From Psychrobacter sp. bablab_jr014 (GTDB taxonomy: Bacteria; Pseudomonadota; Gammaproteobacteria; Pseudomonadales; Moraxellaceae), in contig NZ_JACDXT010000009.1 of the NCBI RefSeq assembly GCF_016464015.1, positions 124,001-188,000 on the forward strand: a stretch of DNA of 64,000 bases, in the 5' to 3' direction. Below the pieces are notes generated by a model. That model was not told the DNA's origin. It made no database searches and saw nothing but the letters and a program-made list of their open reading frames with translations. Positions 8,366 to 17,267 of this stretch are shown piece after piece; position 1 is the stretch's first letter; every line of letters starts with the position of its first letter. The position numbers and the translations under genes were made by a program.

Positions 8366-10033
8366 TTAAGTCTTGTCGCTTTGACGCAGCAGCACCCACA
8401 CAGGAATCAAGCCCACCAAGACAATCAGCAAGCTGGGCAGCGCCGCACGTCCCCACATGCCTTCGCTGGTCATCTCAAACACGCGTACCGCCAGTGTATC
8501 CCAGCCTTGACGCCGCGTCATCAGGGTGATGGGCATCTCTTTCATGACCTCAACAAAGCCCATAAGCAGTGCAGTCAGTACCCCAGGACTTAAAACAGGC
8601 AATACCACTTGCAGCCAGCGCTGCCACGCGCTGTTTGATAACAAGCGCGCCGCCGACTCTTGGTTGATAGTCAAGCGCTGTAATTGGCGGTCAATCGGCT
8701 GAAAACTGACGGTCATAAAACGCGTGGCAAGCGCAAGCAGCATAATGACCACACTGCCCGATAAGAGTTGATGCTCGCTGATACCGAGTGCAATCAGCTG
8801 ATTGTCCAGCCACGCAATCGGAATAAACACCCCTACCGCCAGCACCGTACCAGGAACGACGTAGCCCAGGTTCGCCAGCGCCGATAAAATCTTGGTGGAT
8901 TTGTCAGGATACTGGCGCTTAATCCACGCAATGACAATCGCTAACACCGCAATAAACAGCGTGGTCATACTGGCGATTAAAATACTGTTGATGACAAAAT
9001 CAACGTAGCGGGCGTCCAAGTCTTCGCGAAAATGAATGGCTGTCCAATATATCAGCTGTAAAAACGGCACCAAAAAGGCAATAAAAAACACCGCGCCACA
9101 AAACAGCATCAGCCCAATCTTGGCAGGAAGACTGACTTCAAAGCGGCGATTGTCCCCTTGGGTGGTCGCCACACCGCGGCGCGCCTGCCAGTATTGCTCG
9201 AGCATCACCACGACAAACACCACACCAATAAGCAACGCGGCAAGCTGCGCGGCTGTGGTCAAGCTAAAAAAGCCAAACCACGCCTTATAAATCGCGGTGG
9301 TAAAGGTATCGACATTAAACACCGATACCGCGCCAAAGTCAGCAAGTGTCTCCATGCTCGCCAGCAGCAGCCCGCCCAATATCCACGGCAGCGCCTGCGG
9401 AAATGCCAAGCGAAAGAACACCTTGCCGCGCCCCAGCCCAAGCATTTGCCCCGCTTCAATGGCGCGCCGTCCTTGCGACAAAAACGCTTGGCGCGCAAGC
9501 AAGTAGACATAAGGATAAAACGCCAAGGACAGTATCGCGCCCGCGCCCCACACGTTACGCAACGACGGAATGCCCGAGGTCATGCCCATTGCCCGCAGCG
9601 TGGTCTGTAATGGACCACTATAATCAACAATGCCCACAGTCACAAAGGCAAGCACATACGCAGGCATGGCAAGCGGCAGCATCAGCGCCCACGAAAAAAA
9701 ACGCTGACCTGGGAAACGATACATACTCGTGACCCACGCCAGCGCTGTGCCGATACTGCCAGCAATGGTCATGACCATCAGCAGTAAAATGGCGGTGTTT
9801 TTTAATACTTGCGGCAGCACGTATTCACGCATGTGCGCCCAGATGTCGGCGACAGGCTGCGTCCATGAGAGCAGCACAATCACAATCGGTATCAGCATAA
9901 ACAACGAAATCAGTCCGAGGACTGATTTTGAAAGTAAACGCGTACGTGCGGTATGGTCACGGCTGACCGTATGTGGGTCATGTTCAGTAAATACAGTGTC
10001 TTTATCTATTGACGCCTTAGACCATAAAGCCAT
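8366..10033 (-). CDS. fbpB: Ferric iron ABC transporter, fused permease
   Basis: Inner-membrane channel of the iron importer, 555 residues, made of two homologous permease halves in one chain as is usual for FbpB/SfuB. About 12 hydrophobic segments are visible. Two EAA-type loops that dock onto the ATPase are seen: AGQMLGLGRGKVFFRLAFPQ in the first half and SARLLSNSAWQRWLQVVLPV in the second. The start ATG has GGATGG upstream. It is about 75 bases behind fbpA, with a hairpin terminator in that gap, and about 80 bases ahead of fbpC. Confidence 0.92.
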   Translation of the reverse strand: MALWSKASIDKDTVFTEHDPHTVSRDHTARTRLLSKSVLGLISLFMLIPIVIVLLSWTQPVADIWAHMREYVLPQVLKNTAILLLMVMTIAGSIGTALAWVTSMYRFPGQRFFSWALMLPLAMPAYVLAFVTVGIVDYSGPLQTTLRAMGMTSGIPSLRNVWGAGAILSLAFYPYVYLLARQAFLSQGRRAIEAGQMLGLGRGKVFFRLAFPQALPWILGGLLLASMETLADFGAVSVFNVDTFTTAIYKAWFGFFSLTTAAQLAALLIGVVFVVVMLEQYWQARRGVATTQGDNRRFEVSLPAKIGLMLFCGAVFFIAFLVPFLQLIYWTAIHFREDLDARYVDFVINSILIASMTTLFIAVLAIVIAWIKRQYPDKSTKILSALANLGYVVPGTVLAVGVFIPIAWLDNQLIALGISEHQLLSGSVVIMLLALATRFMTVSFQPIDRQLQRLTINQESAARLLSNSAWQRWLQVVLPVLSPGVLTALLMGFVEVMKEMPITLMTRRQGWDTLAVRVFEMTSEGMWGRAALPSLLIVLVGLIPVWVLLRQSDKT

Positions 10034-10062
10034 AACTCAACCATCCTATCCGACATGTAAAC

Positions 10063-10099
10063 CAAAAAACCGCGCAACGTCAATCAAACCTTGCGCGGT
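10063..10099 (-). terminator. Intra-operon terminator/attenuator between fbpA and fbpB
   Basis: Stem ACCGCGCAA / TTGCGCGGT, followed on the minus strand by TTTTTT. It lies between the fbpA stop and the fbpB start. This is the usual place for partial termination that keeps the binding protein in excess over the membrane subunits. Confidence 0.75.
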
Positions 10100-10108
10100 G
10101 TATTGTAT

Positions 10109-11254
10109 TTACTTATAGCCCGCTTTGTCCATCAATTGGATGGCTTGGGTCTGTAGCTCGCCGAATTTTTGTACATTGATGTCGTCTTGCTTGAACGTAC
10201 CCCAAGATTTGAGCATTTCTGACTCATCAACGCCCTCTTTTACAGGGTATTCTTTATCCGAGCTGGCATAGATGCCTTGCGCTTCATCCGATGATAGCCA
10301 TTCCATCAGTTTCACCGCGCCATCTGCGTTGTCCGCATTGGCAACCACACCCGCGCCAGAGACGTTGACGTGCGTGCCTGTGGTGTCTTGGTTTGCCCAA
10401 AAGATTTTGACTGGGAAATCTGGTTTTTCATCCAAGATACGACCGTAGTAGTAGCTGTTGGCGATACCGACCTCACACTGACCTGAAGCGATGGCTTCTA
10501 GCATGCTGATGTCATCGCTGAACACGTCAGTCGCTAGGTTCGCGACCCAACCACGGATGATTTCTTCAGTTTTCTCAGCGCCCAAATGCTCCATCATGCT
10601 GGCAACCAGTGACTGATTATAGACCTTTTTCGAGGTACGCAAGCACAGTTTGCCTTTCCACTTTGGATCGGCTAAGTCAGCGTACGTGGATAGGTCGCTT
10701 GCTTCAACTTTGCTTGGGTCATAAAAGATGGTACGCGCGCGTAGTGACAGACCTGTCCACATGCCTTTGGGGTCACGGTATTTGGCAGGCACGTTGCTTT
10801 CTAATACAGTCGAAGCGAAAGGCTGGAGCAGACCTTCTTGTGACGCTTGCCATAGGTTGCCTGCATCCACGGTCAATAGCATATCTGCTGGCGTGTTTTT
10901 TCCTTCCGCTTTTAGACGCGCCATCAGCGGGCCTTCTTTATCGGTCATCAGCTCAACCTTGACGCCTGTTTGTTCCATGTATTTATCCAACAACGGCTGA
11001 ATTAACTGCTCATTGCGTGAAGAATAAATGGTCACAGTTTGCTCACCACTTGCGGCAGGAGTAGCGGTTGCCGCAGCATCCGTACTTTCAGTCATCGCGG
11101 TTTCTGTGGTCTCACTCTCGGCTGCCGCCTCTTCGCTGGTATTACTGGCATTGTTACAGCCTGCCAAGCCGAGCATCGCGCCAAAGACAGCAACAGACAA
11201 ACCTGTCTTCAATGCAGGACGGGCAAACAGAGTATTGAGGGTAAGTGATGACAT
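10109..11254 (-). CDS. fbpA: Ferric iron-binding lipoprotein of ABC transporter
   Basis: Periplasmic Fe3+-binding protein that delivers iron to FbpB. The signal peptide ends in lipobox LAGC (C33), so it is predicted to be lipid-anchored. A linker of about 40 residues rich in A, E, S and T follows, then the binding domain starting TVTIYSSRNE. The run GIANSYYYGRI contains the consecutive tyrosines that coordinate iron in this family. The frame is open to an ATG at 11284, but ATG 11254 has GGAGAAG at good distance and starts the signal peptide directly. A candidate Fur site lies about 130 bases upstream. Confidence 0.92.
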   Translation of the reverse strand: MSSLTLNTLFARPALKTGLSVAVFGAMLGLAGCNNASNTSEEAAAESETTETAMTESTDAAATATPAASGEQTVTIYSSRNEQLIQPLLDKYMEQTGVKVELMTDKEGPLMARLKAEGKNTPADMLLTVDAGNLWQASQEGLLQPFASTVLESNVPAKYRDPKGMWTGLSLRARTIFYDPSKVEASDLSTYADLADPKWKGKLCLRTSKKVYNQSLVASMMEHLGAEKTEEIIRGWVANLATDVFSDDISMLEAIASGQCEVGIANSYYYGRILDEKPDFPVKIFWANQDTTGTHVNVSGAGVVANADNADGAVKLMEWLSSDEAQGIYASSDKEYPVKEGVDESEMLKSWGTFKQDDINVQKFGELQTQAIQLMDKAGYK

Positions 11255-11379
11255 GTTCTTCTCCATAAGATAGTGCAGTATCAACAGATAAAATCAAAAT
11301 CAGTATCGTATTGGGACAACCAAAGTTCAGCTATTTTAGATACAATATAGAAACATCAAAACTATCATGCTAATACAAC

Positions 11380-11394
11380 TGAGAGTGGTTATCA
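11380..11394 (-). promoter_or_regulatory. Candidate Fur box upstream of fbpA
   Basis: On the minus strand the sequence is TGATAACCACTCTCA. It matches the Fur 7-1-7 pattern TGATAAT-N-ATTATCA at 11 of 14 positions. The location, upstream of an iron-transport operon, is the expected one. Binding is inferred, not shown. Confidence 0.5.
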
Positions 11395-11515
11395 ATACAT
11401 TTTAAAGGATAGTCGCGCTCAATTATAAACCGCGCTATCCTAGTGCGGTTAAAGGTTTACACTCGATTTATGTTATGAATAAGAAGAGGGTAAGCAGAAG
11501 ACGATAAGCGCAATA

Positions 11516-12271
11516 TCAAAAGCATTTTTCGCTCGCTTGCGGATGCAGCAGCCATTGACCAAGCAGCGCATTGACCGCCGCCTCAGTACGCAAAATACGT
11601 GCGCCCAAATGCAGTGCCTGACACTGATGCGCAGCAAACAAATCTATCTCATAATCAATCCAGCCGCCTTCTGCGCCGATACACAACACATCGGGCAATG
11701 CCTGTGCGCTACCCGCTGCCTCCTGCATAAAGCTTGCAAAGCTCGCCTCAGTCTTAGGATGCGCGACGATGCCTTGACGCTTTAACAGCGTGGGCAGCAC
11801 ATCTTCGACAAACGGCTTAAAGCGCTTGTGCATCTGAATACGCGGCAGAATCGTATCCACGCCTTGTTGCAGCCCTTCTAGCACAAACTCGTCAATACGT
11901 GCCAGCTGCGGGCTTTGCCAATAGCTTTTTTCGGTGCGGTAGCTGTTGACCAACACAATATCGCGCACGCCAAGCGCGCTCATATCCATGATAAGACGAC
12001 GCAGCACCTTGGGACGCGGCAGCGCCAGCACGACAGTGACATCCAGCTTTGGCGGTGGCGCATGGGTTAGCATCACGTCTGATAACTGTACAGCGCGTTC
12101 ACTCATCGTCTCAATCACCCCAGTGCCCAACTTACCACCCAGCATACCGATTTTTAGAGTGTCGCCTATATTGGCTTTAAGCACCTGACGGATGTGGCTG
12201 ATTTGGGCGCTATCGCTCATATGGGCGCGGCTACCCTCAATCGCTGATGCGGGCAATAAGAGACAATTCAT
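11516..12271 (-). CDS. rsmE: 16S rRNA m3U1498 methyltransferase
   Basis: SPOUT-class methyltransferase that methylates N3 of U1498 in 16S rRNA. The 251-residue product has an N-terminal PUA-like part with HIRQVLKANIGD, and the C-terminal knot signature LCIGAEGGWIDYEI followed by LGARILRTEAAVNALLG. The family consensus there is IGPEGG...LG.RILRTETA; Ala replaces the usual Pro and Thr. The start overlaps the end of waaA by four bases (ATGA), so the two are translationally coupled. Confidence 0.93.
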   Translation of the reverse strand: MNCLLLPASAIEGSRAHMSDSAQISHIRQVLKANIGDTLKIGMLGGKLGTGVIETMSERAVQLSDVMLTHAPPPKLDVTVVLALPRPKVLRRLIMDMSALGVRDIVLVNSYRTEKSYWQSPQLARIDEFVLEGLQQGVDTILPRIQMHKRFKPFVEDVLPTLLKRQGIVAHPKTEASFASFMQEAAGSAQALPDVLCIGAEGGWIDYEIDLFAAHQCQALHLGARILRTEAAVNALLGQWLLHPQASEKCF

Positions 12272-13755
12272 AACGCGCCCTGCTCATTTTGGATTGCCAA
12301 TAATGCAGGAATATTAAGCGGCGTGATGGCACTGTGCGTTGCCAATACCGAATCAATCACCGCGAGCTGGTCGGTCAATACCGATTGGCGTTTATCAGTC
12401 AACGTAGTACCCGCTGCGCCCGCTGCTTTGGCTTGTTCTGGAATGGTGAGCCATGTGAATAGTTGCGGATACAGCTGCTCGGCGGCGGTGGCATAGTCGG
12501 CGCGTGCATGGGTTGCGGCGTCGGCTTGCTGCAATGCACCTACATCGGCAAGCTCATCGACCACTTCTTGGCACGAATAGGTATAGCTGCCCATCAAAAT
12601 AGGCGTGCCTACGCTGGCAGGCTCGACAGGATTGTGTCCGCCAATATTGACCAGCGAGCCACCGACCAATGCCACATCGGCAAGCTGATACCACGCCATC
12701 AGCTCGCCCATCGTGTCAGCTAAATACACCTGCGTACTGGGCTGGATAGGCTCCTGCAAACTGCGGCGCGCCACGCTCAAGCCTGATGCCTGTACCATCT
12801 GCGCGGCGGCATCAAAACGCTCAGGATGACGCGGCACCAAAATCAGCAAGGCATCGGCGGACTCGGCTTGCTGTAACAGCTGCTGATGCCAATCGAGGGC
12901 GATTTGCTCCTCGCCCTCATGCGTGCTGGCAGCGACCCATATCGGACGGTCAATAGTGGCAAACTGTGTCTGAATCGACTCAGGCAGGCTTGGCTTGGTA
13001 TGACCGTTAATTACCCATTTTAGCGAGCGACCAATCGTCACTTTGTCTTTATCTGCTCCTAAATCAATAAAGCGCGCGGCAGAGGACTCATCTTGAGCAA
13101 TGATGCAGGTCAAGTTGTGCATCATACTGGCACTGACTTTGGCAATTTTTTGATAGCGGGTAAAGGACGCTTCGGACAAACGCCCATTAACCAAAATGCT
13201 GGGAATTTGCTGTTTATTTAACAGATACAAGGTATTTGCCCACAGCTCCGTTTCCACAAACAGCGCGGCGGCAGGTTTGACATATTTCAAAAAGCGTTTA
13301 ATCACCGCAGGCGCGTCCACAGGCACGTAGCTGTGCTGCATCTGCCCTGATGCCAGCGCCTCAGCAAAGCGCTTTTGCGTGCGTGCATGCCCTGTCTGCG
13401 TGGTATTGGTGAGCCAAATGCGATAGCCTGCTTGTAGCAACGCGTCCAACACAGGCGCGACGGTATTGGTCTCCCCCAACGACACGGCATGACACCAAAG
13501 TATCGGCGCATTGGCAAAAGACTTTTGCGTATCAGCCTGTTCCGCTTCGTTTGCTACCGATGCAGACGGCTGACGGTATGCACTGCCAAAACGCTCGGCA
13601 ACCTCGTCCCGATAGTTGTCCCGCTGCGAGGAGCGCTTATGTACCTGCAAGCGGTACAGCGGTTTTAAGGTGCCGATAGCGGCACGATAATACCATGGCG
13701 GCGCAACAGCATTGGCGATTGGAGACCACAAACGCGGTGTTTTTGAAGACGGCAT
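12268..13755 (-). CDS. waaA: 3-deoxy-D-manno-octulosonic acid (Kdo) transferase
   Basis: Inner-membrane glycosyltransferase that adds Kdo from CMP-Kdo to lipid A precursor. Hallmarks in order: PLYRLQVHKRSSQRDNY near the start, WCHAVSLGETNTVAPVL, LTNTTQTGHARTQKRF, ALFVETELWANTLYLL with the conserved Glu, and the donor-site loop VGGSLVNIGGHNPVEPA. At 495 residues it is about 70 longer than E. coli WaaA, owing to an insert rich in A, E, Q and S at about 66-88 and a longer C-terminus. It is the first gene of a pair with rsmE. Confidence 0.93.
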   Translation of the reverse strand: MPSSKTPRLWSPIANAVAPPWYYRAAIGTLKPLYRLQVHKRSSQRDNYRDEVAERFGSAYRQPSASVANEAEQADTQKSFANAPILWCHAVSLGETNTVAPVLDALLQAGYRIWLTNTTQTGHARTQKRFAEALASGQMQHSYVPVDAPAVIKRFLKYVKPAAALFVETELWANTLYLLNKQQIPSILVNGRLSEASFTRYQKIAKVSASMMHNLTCIIAQDESSAARFIDLGADKDKVTIGRSLKWVINGHTKPSLPESIQTQFATIDRPIWVAASTHEGEEQIALDWHQQLLQQAESADALLILVPRHPERFDAAAQMVQASGLSVARRSLQEPIQPSTQVYLADTMGELMAWYQLADVALVGGSLVNIGGHNPVEPASVGTPILMGSYTYSCQEVVDELADVGALQQADAATHARADYATAAEQLYPQLFTWLTIPEQAKAAGAAGTTLTDKRQSVLTDQLAVIDSVLATHSAITPLNIPALLAIQNEQGAL

Positions 13756-13939
13756 AGACCCTCAGCACATAAACAAAACGCCATGCGGGTCAATAACCAG
13801 ACATGGCGAGGTAATTTTTTAGCACTGTCGCTGTATCCACACGACAGGCTTATCACATCCTAGGGCGCGCAGATGACGCGCCGCATACTTAGTTTATAGT
13901 TACTTCATAGTTACTTTATAACTACATAGTCACTTTGTC

Positions 13940-14551
13940 TTATTCATCATTAGCAGGCTTACTGATTTTTTTCACATCTTTAGGGACAGACTTTGCCGTA
14001 CCATCTACGGTGGTGTGCTGCTTAAACGGATTGTTTTGCTGACCACCGAATGGATTTTGACCGCCAAACGGATTGCCGCCCGCGCCACCAAATGGGTTTT
14101 GACCTGCACCGCCGCCCATACCGCCAAACGGGCTTTGACCACCCATTTGTTTTGCCATCATTTCCATCATTTTTTGCTGGTTGTTCATGACGTAGTTGTT
14201 GGCCATTTCTTTGAGCTTCTTTTGCACAGGTGGCAAAATAACCAGCAATGCCAAGATGTCACTCAACACGCCCGGAATCAATAACAACAAGCCTGCGACT
14301 GCTATGGCGATGCTCTTCATCATCGTGGTCTCAGGCGGACGCGCGCCAGGGTTCATCATGCCGCCTGCTTTCATCTGCTGCGCCATTGGGCTTAGGGTTG
14401 CCATGCCTTTACGGATCAGTGACACACCGATTACGGCCGCCACGATAAACCAAAAGAACACCAACCAACCGCTCATAAATTGGGCAAGTAAATACCAAAG
14501 CAGCATCTCAATGATAAACCAAACAATGGCAATACCGACGATCTGACCCAT
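13940..14551 (-). CDS. fxsA: FxsA-family membrane protein
   Basis: Cytoplasmic-membrane protein of the FxsA family, named for suppression of F-plasmid exclusion of phage T7; its normal role is unclear. Of 203 residues, hydrophobic segments lie at about 3-21, 25-45 and 75-105. The family core is visible in WFIIEMLLWYLLAQ, GVSLIRKGM and LLLIPGVLSDILALLVILPP. The last 80 residues are low-complexity, with repeated NPFGG units, Gly, Asn and Gln, and are longer than in E. coli FxsA. It is monocistronic by spacing. Confidence 0.85.
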   Translation of the reverse strand: MGQIVGIAIVWFIIEMLLWYLLAQFMSGWLVFFWFIVAAVIGVSLIRKGMATLSPMAQQMKAGGMMNPGARPPETTMMKSIAIAVAGLLLLIPGVLSDILALLVILPPVQKKLKEMANNYVMNNQQKMMEMMAKQMGGQSPFGGMGGGAGQNPFGGAGGNPFGGQNPFGGQQNNPFKQHTTVDGTAKSVPKDVKKISKPANDE

Positions 14552-14712
14552 AACATGTCATCCTATATAATAAAAACGAAAAATAAAAAATCAGGCAAAG
14601 TAACGATTAAAACGTCTTAAAAAGTGAATAAAATAATTAACATAGCCAGTATATGGGGACGGCTTGCTATACTATCAAATTTAGGGCTCATTTTTAAGCA
14701 ATACGGAATACT

Positions 14713-15297
14713 ATGGCAATTATTATTGGGATAGACCCTGGCTCGCGCATGACGGGTTACGGCATCATCCAGCAAGTAGGCGATAAGCTGACTTTTTTAG
14801 ACGCGGGCACGATTCGCACCGATACCAAAGAGATGCCTGAACGATTAAAGCGTATCTTTAATGGCTTGACGCGCATCACCACACACCATTTAAAATACGC
14901 CAACGAGCCGATACACACCGCGATTGAGCAAGTATTTATGGCAGAAAACCCCGACTCAGCGCTAAAGCTCGGACAAGCACGTGGCGCAGCGATTGCGGCG
15001 ATGGTAGCACTTGATTTGGAAGTGTCAGAATACACCGCGCGCCAGATTAAGCAGTCGGTGTGCGGCTACGGCGCAGCAGAAAAAGAACAAGTACAAGAAA
15101 TGGTCTGCCGCATTTTAAAGCTCGATATCACTCCGCAAGCCGATGCTGCCGACGGACTTGCCTGCGCCATCTGTCACGCCCACTCCAGCCATTCAATGAA
15201 TAAAATCCTGCTCAATAGCGCCGTACGCGGTCGCGGCGCATCAAAGAAAAAAGGGCGCTGGCGCTTGACCGAAGAAGACATCAACGGCTTGCGTTAG
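14713..15297 (+). CDS. ruvC: Crossover junction endodeoxyribonuclease RuvC
   Basis: Holliday-junction resolvase acting with RuvAB in recombination. The 194-residue product begins [17 protein letters not shown] (first catalytic Asp), then has AIEQVF (Glu), and near the end [14 protein letters not shown] (last acidic residues). Its length is slightly more than the usual 173, because of a basic C-terminal tail [17 protein letters not shown]. ruvA and ruvB are not adjacent in this window. A strong terminator follows. Confidence 0.95.
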   Translation: MAIIIGIDPGSRMTGYGIIQQVGDKLTFLDAGTIRTDTKEMPERLKRIFNGLTRITTHHLKYANEPIHTAIEQVFMAENPDSALKLGQARGAAIAAMVALDLEVSEYTARQIKQSVCGYGAAEKEQVQEMVCRILKLDITPQADAADGLACAICHAHSSHSMNKILLNSAVRGRGASKKKGRWRLTEEDINGLR

Positions 15298-15313
15298 TTT
15301 TAACCATTTGGTA

Positions 15314-15349
15314 CAAAAAAAGACAGCGCTGTTTGGCTGTCTTTTTTTT
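15314..15349. terminator. Bidirectional terminator between ruvC and the GST gene
   Basis: Stem AGACAGC / GCTGTCT flanked by seven A and eight T. It can serve both convergent genes. Confidence 0.85.
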
Positions 15350-15375
15350 ATGGGATATTTTAGACAGATGCGCTG

Positions 15376-16053
15376 TTAGTCATCACTGTTATTTTCTGCT
15401 TTGGCTTTTTTGATGGTGCTTTTAATACCTTCCTCACCAAATTTGGCATCCATCGCCTTATAAAACCGTGCTAAGTTATCGCCATGCTCGGTGGGTTTAA
15501 ATTTTACGATTCTACCAAAGTCCAAACCGATATACAGCACAATATCTGCAAAGCTTAATTGGTCATTGACCAAATACTCATGCCCCTCAAGCGCCGACTC
15601 AAAGTAAGGCAACGCCTTAATTGCCCGTTCAATAGACTTTTCGGCAAATTCAGGCACTTGATCAATGCGCTCGGCTTTACTTGGGCTGCTGTGCTGAAAC
15701 GCCAGCATAAAGTTATACAACACTTCAAACTCGGCGATACGGCGCATGGCGCAGACTTTGGCACGCTGTACCACATCGTTACCCATCACGGAGCGTTCAC
15801 CGTAGACGCGATCAAGATATTCACAAATCGCCTGCGAATCATTCAGCGCCGTACCATCACTCAACGTCATGGTCGGCACAGTGTTCATTGGGTTGATGGC
15901 GTTAAATTCTTCGGTGTAATGCTCTTTTTTACTCAGGTCAATATCGACCACGTTTAAATCATCGATATCATCAATGTCGATGCCTTTGGCAGCCAATAAT
16001 AAAATGGCCTTTCTAGGATTTGGGGCAGGTCGTGTTAAGTATAGGGTTTTCAT
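15376..16053 (-). CDS. Glutathione S-transferase family protein
   Basis: A 225-residue cytosolic GST-fold protein. The N-terminal thioredoxin-like domain runs from MKTLYLTRPAPNPRKA to about residue 85 and includes the cis-proline region NTVPTMTLSDG and the glutathione-contact NDSQAICEYLDRV. An all-helical C-terminal domain follows. The substrate is unknown. The ATG at 16053 has GGAG six bases upstream and is preferred to a TTG two codons earlier. The peroxiredoxin gene lies upstream on the same strand, separated by a terminator. Confidence 0.85.
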   Translation of the reverse strand: MKTLYLTRPAPNPRKAILLLAAKGIDIDDIDDLNVVDIDLSKKEHYTEEFNAINPMNTVPTMTLSDGTALNDSQAICEYLDRVYGERSVMGNDVVQRAKVCAMRRIAEFEVLYNFMLAFQHSSPSKAERIDQVPEFAEKSIERAIKALPYFESALEGHEYLVNDQLSFADIVLYIGLDFGRIVKFKPTEHGDNLARFYKAMDAKFGEEGIKSTIKKAKAENNSDD

Positions 16054-16233
16054 AAACAACTCCTTTGAAATGGTTTAAATCATACATTGTTTAATAATTA
16101 CTTTTAAAATCATGACGCTTAGTCGTTTTTTTAGTACGTCATTTTAGTTATAACCGCTTTATATGACCGACTCAAGCATTACTTGTCTTTCATAACAAGA
16201 GCACCGCATAGTGCATTTAGTTATGCTTAGTAC

Positions 16234-16268
16234 AAAAAAGCCGCCCAGCATAACTAGGCGACTTTTTT
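16234..16268. terminator. Terminator downstream of peroxiredoxin gene
   Basis: AAAAAAG-CCGCC paired with GGCG-ACTTTTTT around a CAGCATAACTA loop. The T run follows in both directions; on the minus strand it ends the peroxiredoxin transcript. Confidence 0.75.
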
Positions 16269-16310
16269 CTCATTTAATACAAGCGATTCATATACGCTGT
16301 CATCGGCAGC

Positions 16311-16949
16311 TTATTTGTTTGGCGCTGGCGTAGTACGCAAATAGGGCTTGATTTCGGTATGGCCTTTTGGATAGTTCGCCGCGATGTCTTCGTTTTTGAC
16401 ACTTGGCGGGATAATCACATCGTCACCATCTTCCCAGTTGACTGGAGTCGCGATGTTGTACTCATCCGACAATTGCAAAGCGTCAATCACACGAATGATT
16501 TCATTAAAGTTACGACCACAGCTCGCAGGATAAGTTAGCGTGAGGCGCACCTTTTTGTTTGGGTCGATGATAAACACACTACGCACGGTGGCGGTATTGT
16601 CGGCGTTCGGGTGAATCATGTCGTATAGGTCAGCGACAGTGCGGTTTTCATCAGCGATGATAGGGAAATTAACGGCTGTCCCTTGGGTTTCTTCGATGTC
16701 TTTTGACCAGCTGTGATGGTCATCAATACCGTCTACCGATAGCGCGATAGGCTTGACGTTGCGCTTTTGAAACTCGCCGCCAAGGGCTGCGGTACGTCCA
16801 AGCTCTGTGGTGCACACAGGCGTGTAGTCGGCAGGGTGCGAAAACAGCACGACCCAGCTGTCGCCTGCCCAATCATAAAAGTTAATATCACCTTGTGTGG
16901 TACTTGCGTCAAAATTCGGTGCGCTGTCACCCAAACGTAGATGTGCCAT
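16311..16949 (-). CDS. Peroxiredoxin, 1-Cys Prx6 type
   Basis: Thiol peroxidase reducing H2O2 and organic hydroperoxides in the cytosol. The 212-residue product has the peroxidatic site SHPADYTPVCTTELG with C46 and the Prx6-type C-terminal domain (TPVNWEDGDDVIIPPS, then NYPKGHTEIKPYLRTTP). The second Cys (TYPASCGRNFNE) lies in the position seen in Prx6-type proteins rather than a classical 2-Cys C-terminal partner. Monocistronic. A nested palindrome lies upstream at 17001-17046. Confidence 0.92.
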   Translation of the reverse strand: MAHLRLGDSAPNFDASTTQGDINFYDWAGDSWVVLFSHPADYTPVCTTELGRTAALGGEFQKRNVKPIALSVDGIDDHHSWSKDIEETQGTAVNFPIIADENRTVADLYDMIHPNADNTATVRSVFIIDPNKKVRLTLTYPASCGRNFNEIIRVIDALQLSDEYNIATPVNWEDGDDVIIPPSVKNEDIAANYPKGHTEIKPYLRTTPAPNK

Positions 16950-17189
16950 AATCCATTCCTTATTATCTGCTGTTGTGTTGGTTTTATTGATCTATCAAAG
17001 CGCGGCTTGTTTGCCTTGCAGGTTATGCAAACCAACATTCGCCGCGTTATTCTTAAAATGCCGTTTTATCTTAACAAACTGGTTATGAATGTCTTGTGAG
17101 CGATTGTAATGCCGTTATTCCATTTTTGGATGAAGAAAAATGTGAAAATATTTGTTGTGAACAATATCAGCGATATTATAAACAGGCAC
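16950..17189. other. Intergenic region upstream of peroxiredoxin gene
   Basis: No gene. It holds a nested inverted repeat at 17001-17046: CGCGGC / GCCGCG outside and GTTTGC / GCAAAC inside. This lies in the promoter or leader region of the peroxiredoxin gene and could be an operator or a leader hairpin. Confidence 0.45.
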
Positions 17190-17224
17190 AAAAAACCCCA
17201 CCTCTAGCGTACTAGAAACGGGGC
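17190..17224 (-). terminator. Rho-independent terminator of glnS
   Basis: On the minus strand: CCCC, then TCTAG-TACG-CTAGA, then GGGG and TTTTTT. The two stem blocks are separated by a symmetrical three-base internal loop. It sits about 45 bases after the glnS stop. Confidence 0.75.
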
Positions 17225-17267
17225 GGGTTATAAAGCAGTATCAACAACTATTGTTTATCATTAACCT

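Noticed and set aside
9158-9610. 150-codon plus-strand frame opposite fbpB
   Set aside because: Antisense shadow of the permease gene; composition rich in R, Q and H reflects the complement of hydrophobic codons.
13864-13930. Hairpin GGCGCG/CGCGCC and near-repeats of ATAGTTACTT after fxsA
   Set aside because: No T run follows the hairpin on the fxsA strand and the repeats are short and imperfect; not enough to call a terminator, CRISPR or regulatory site.
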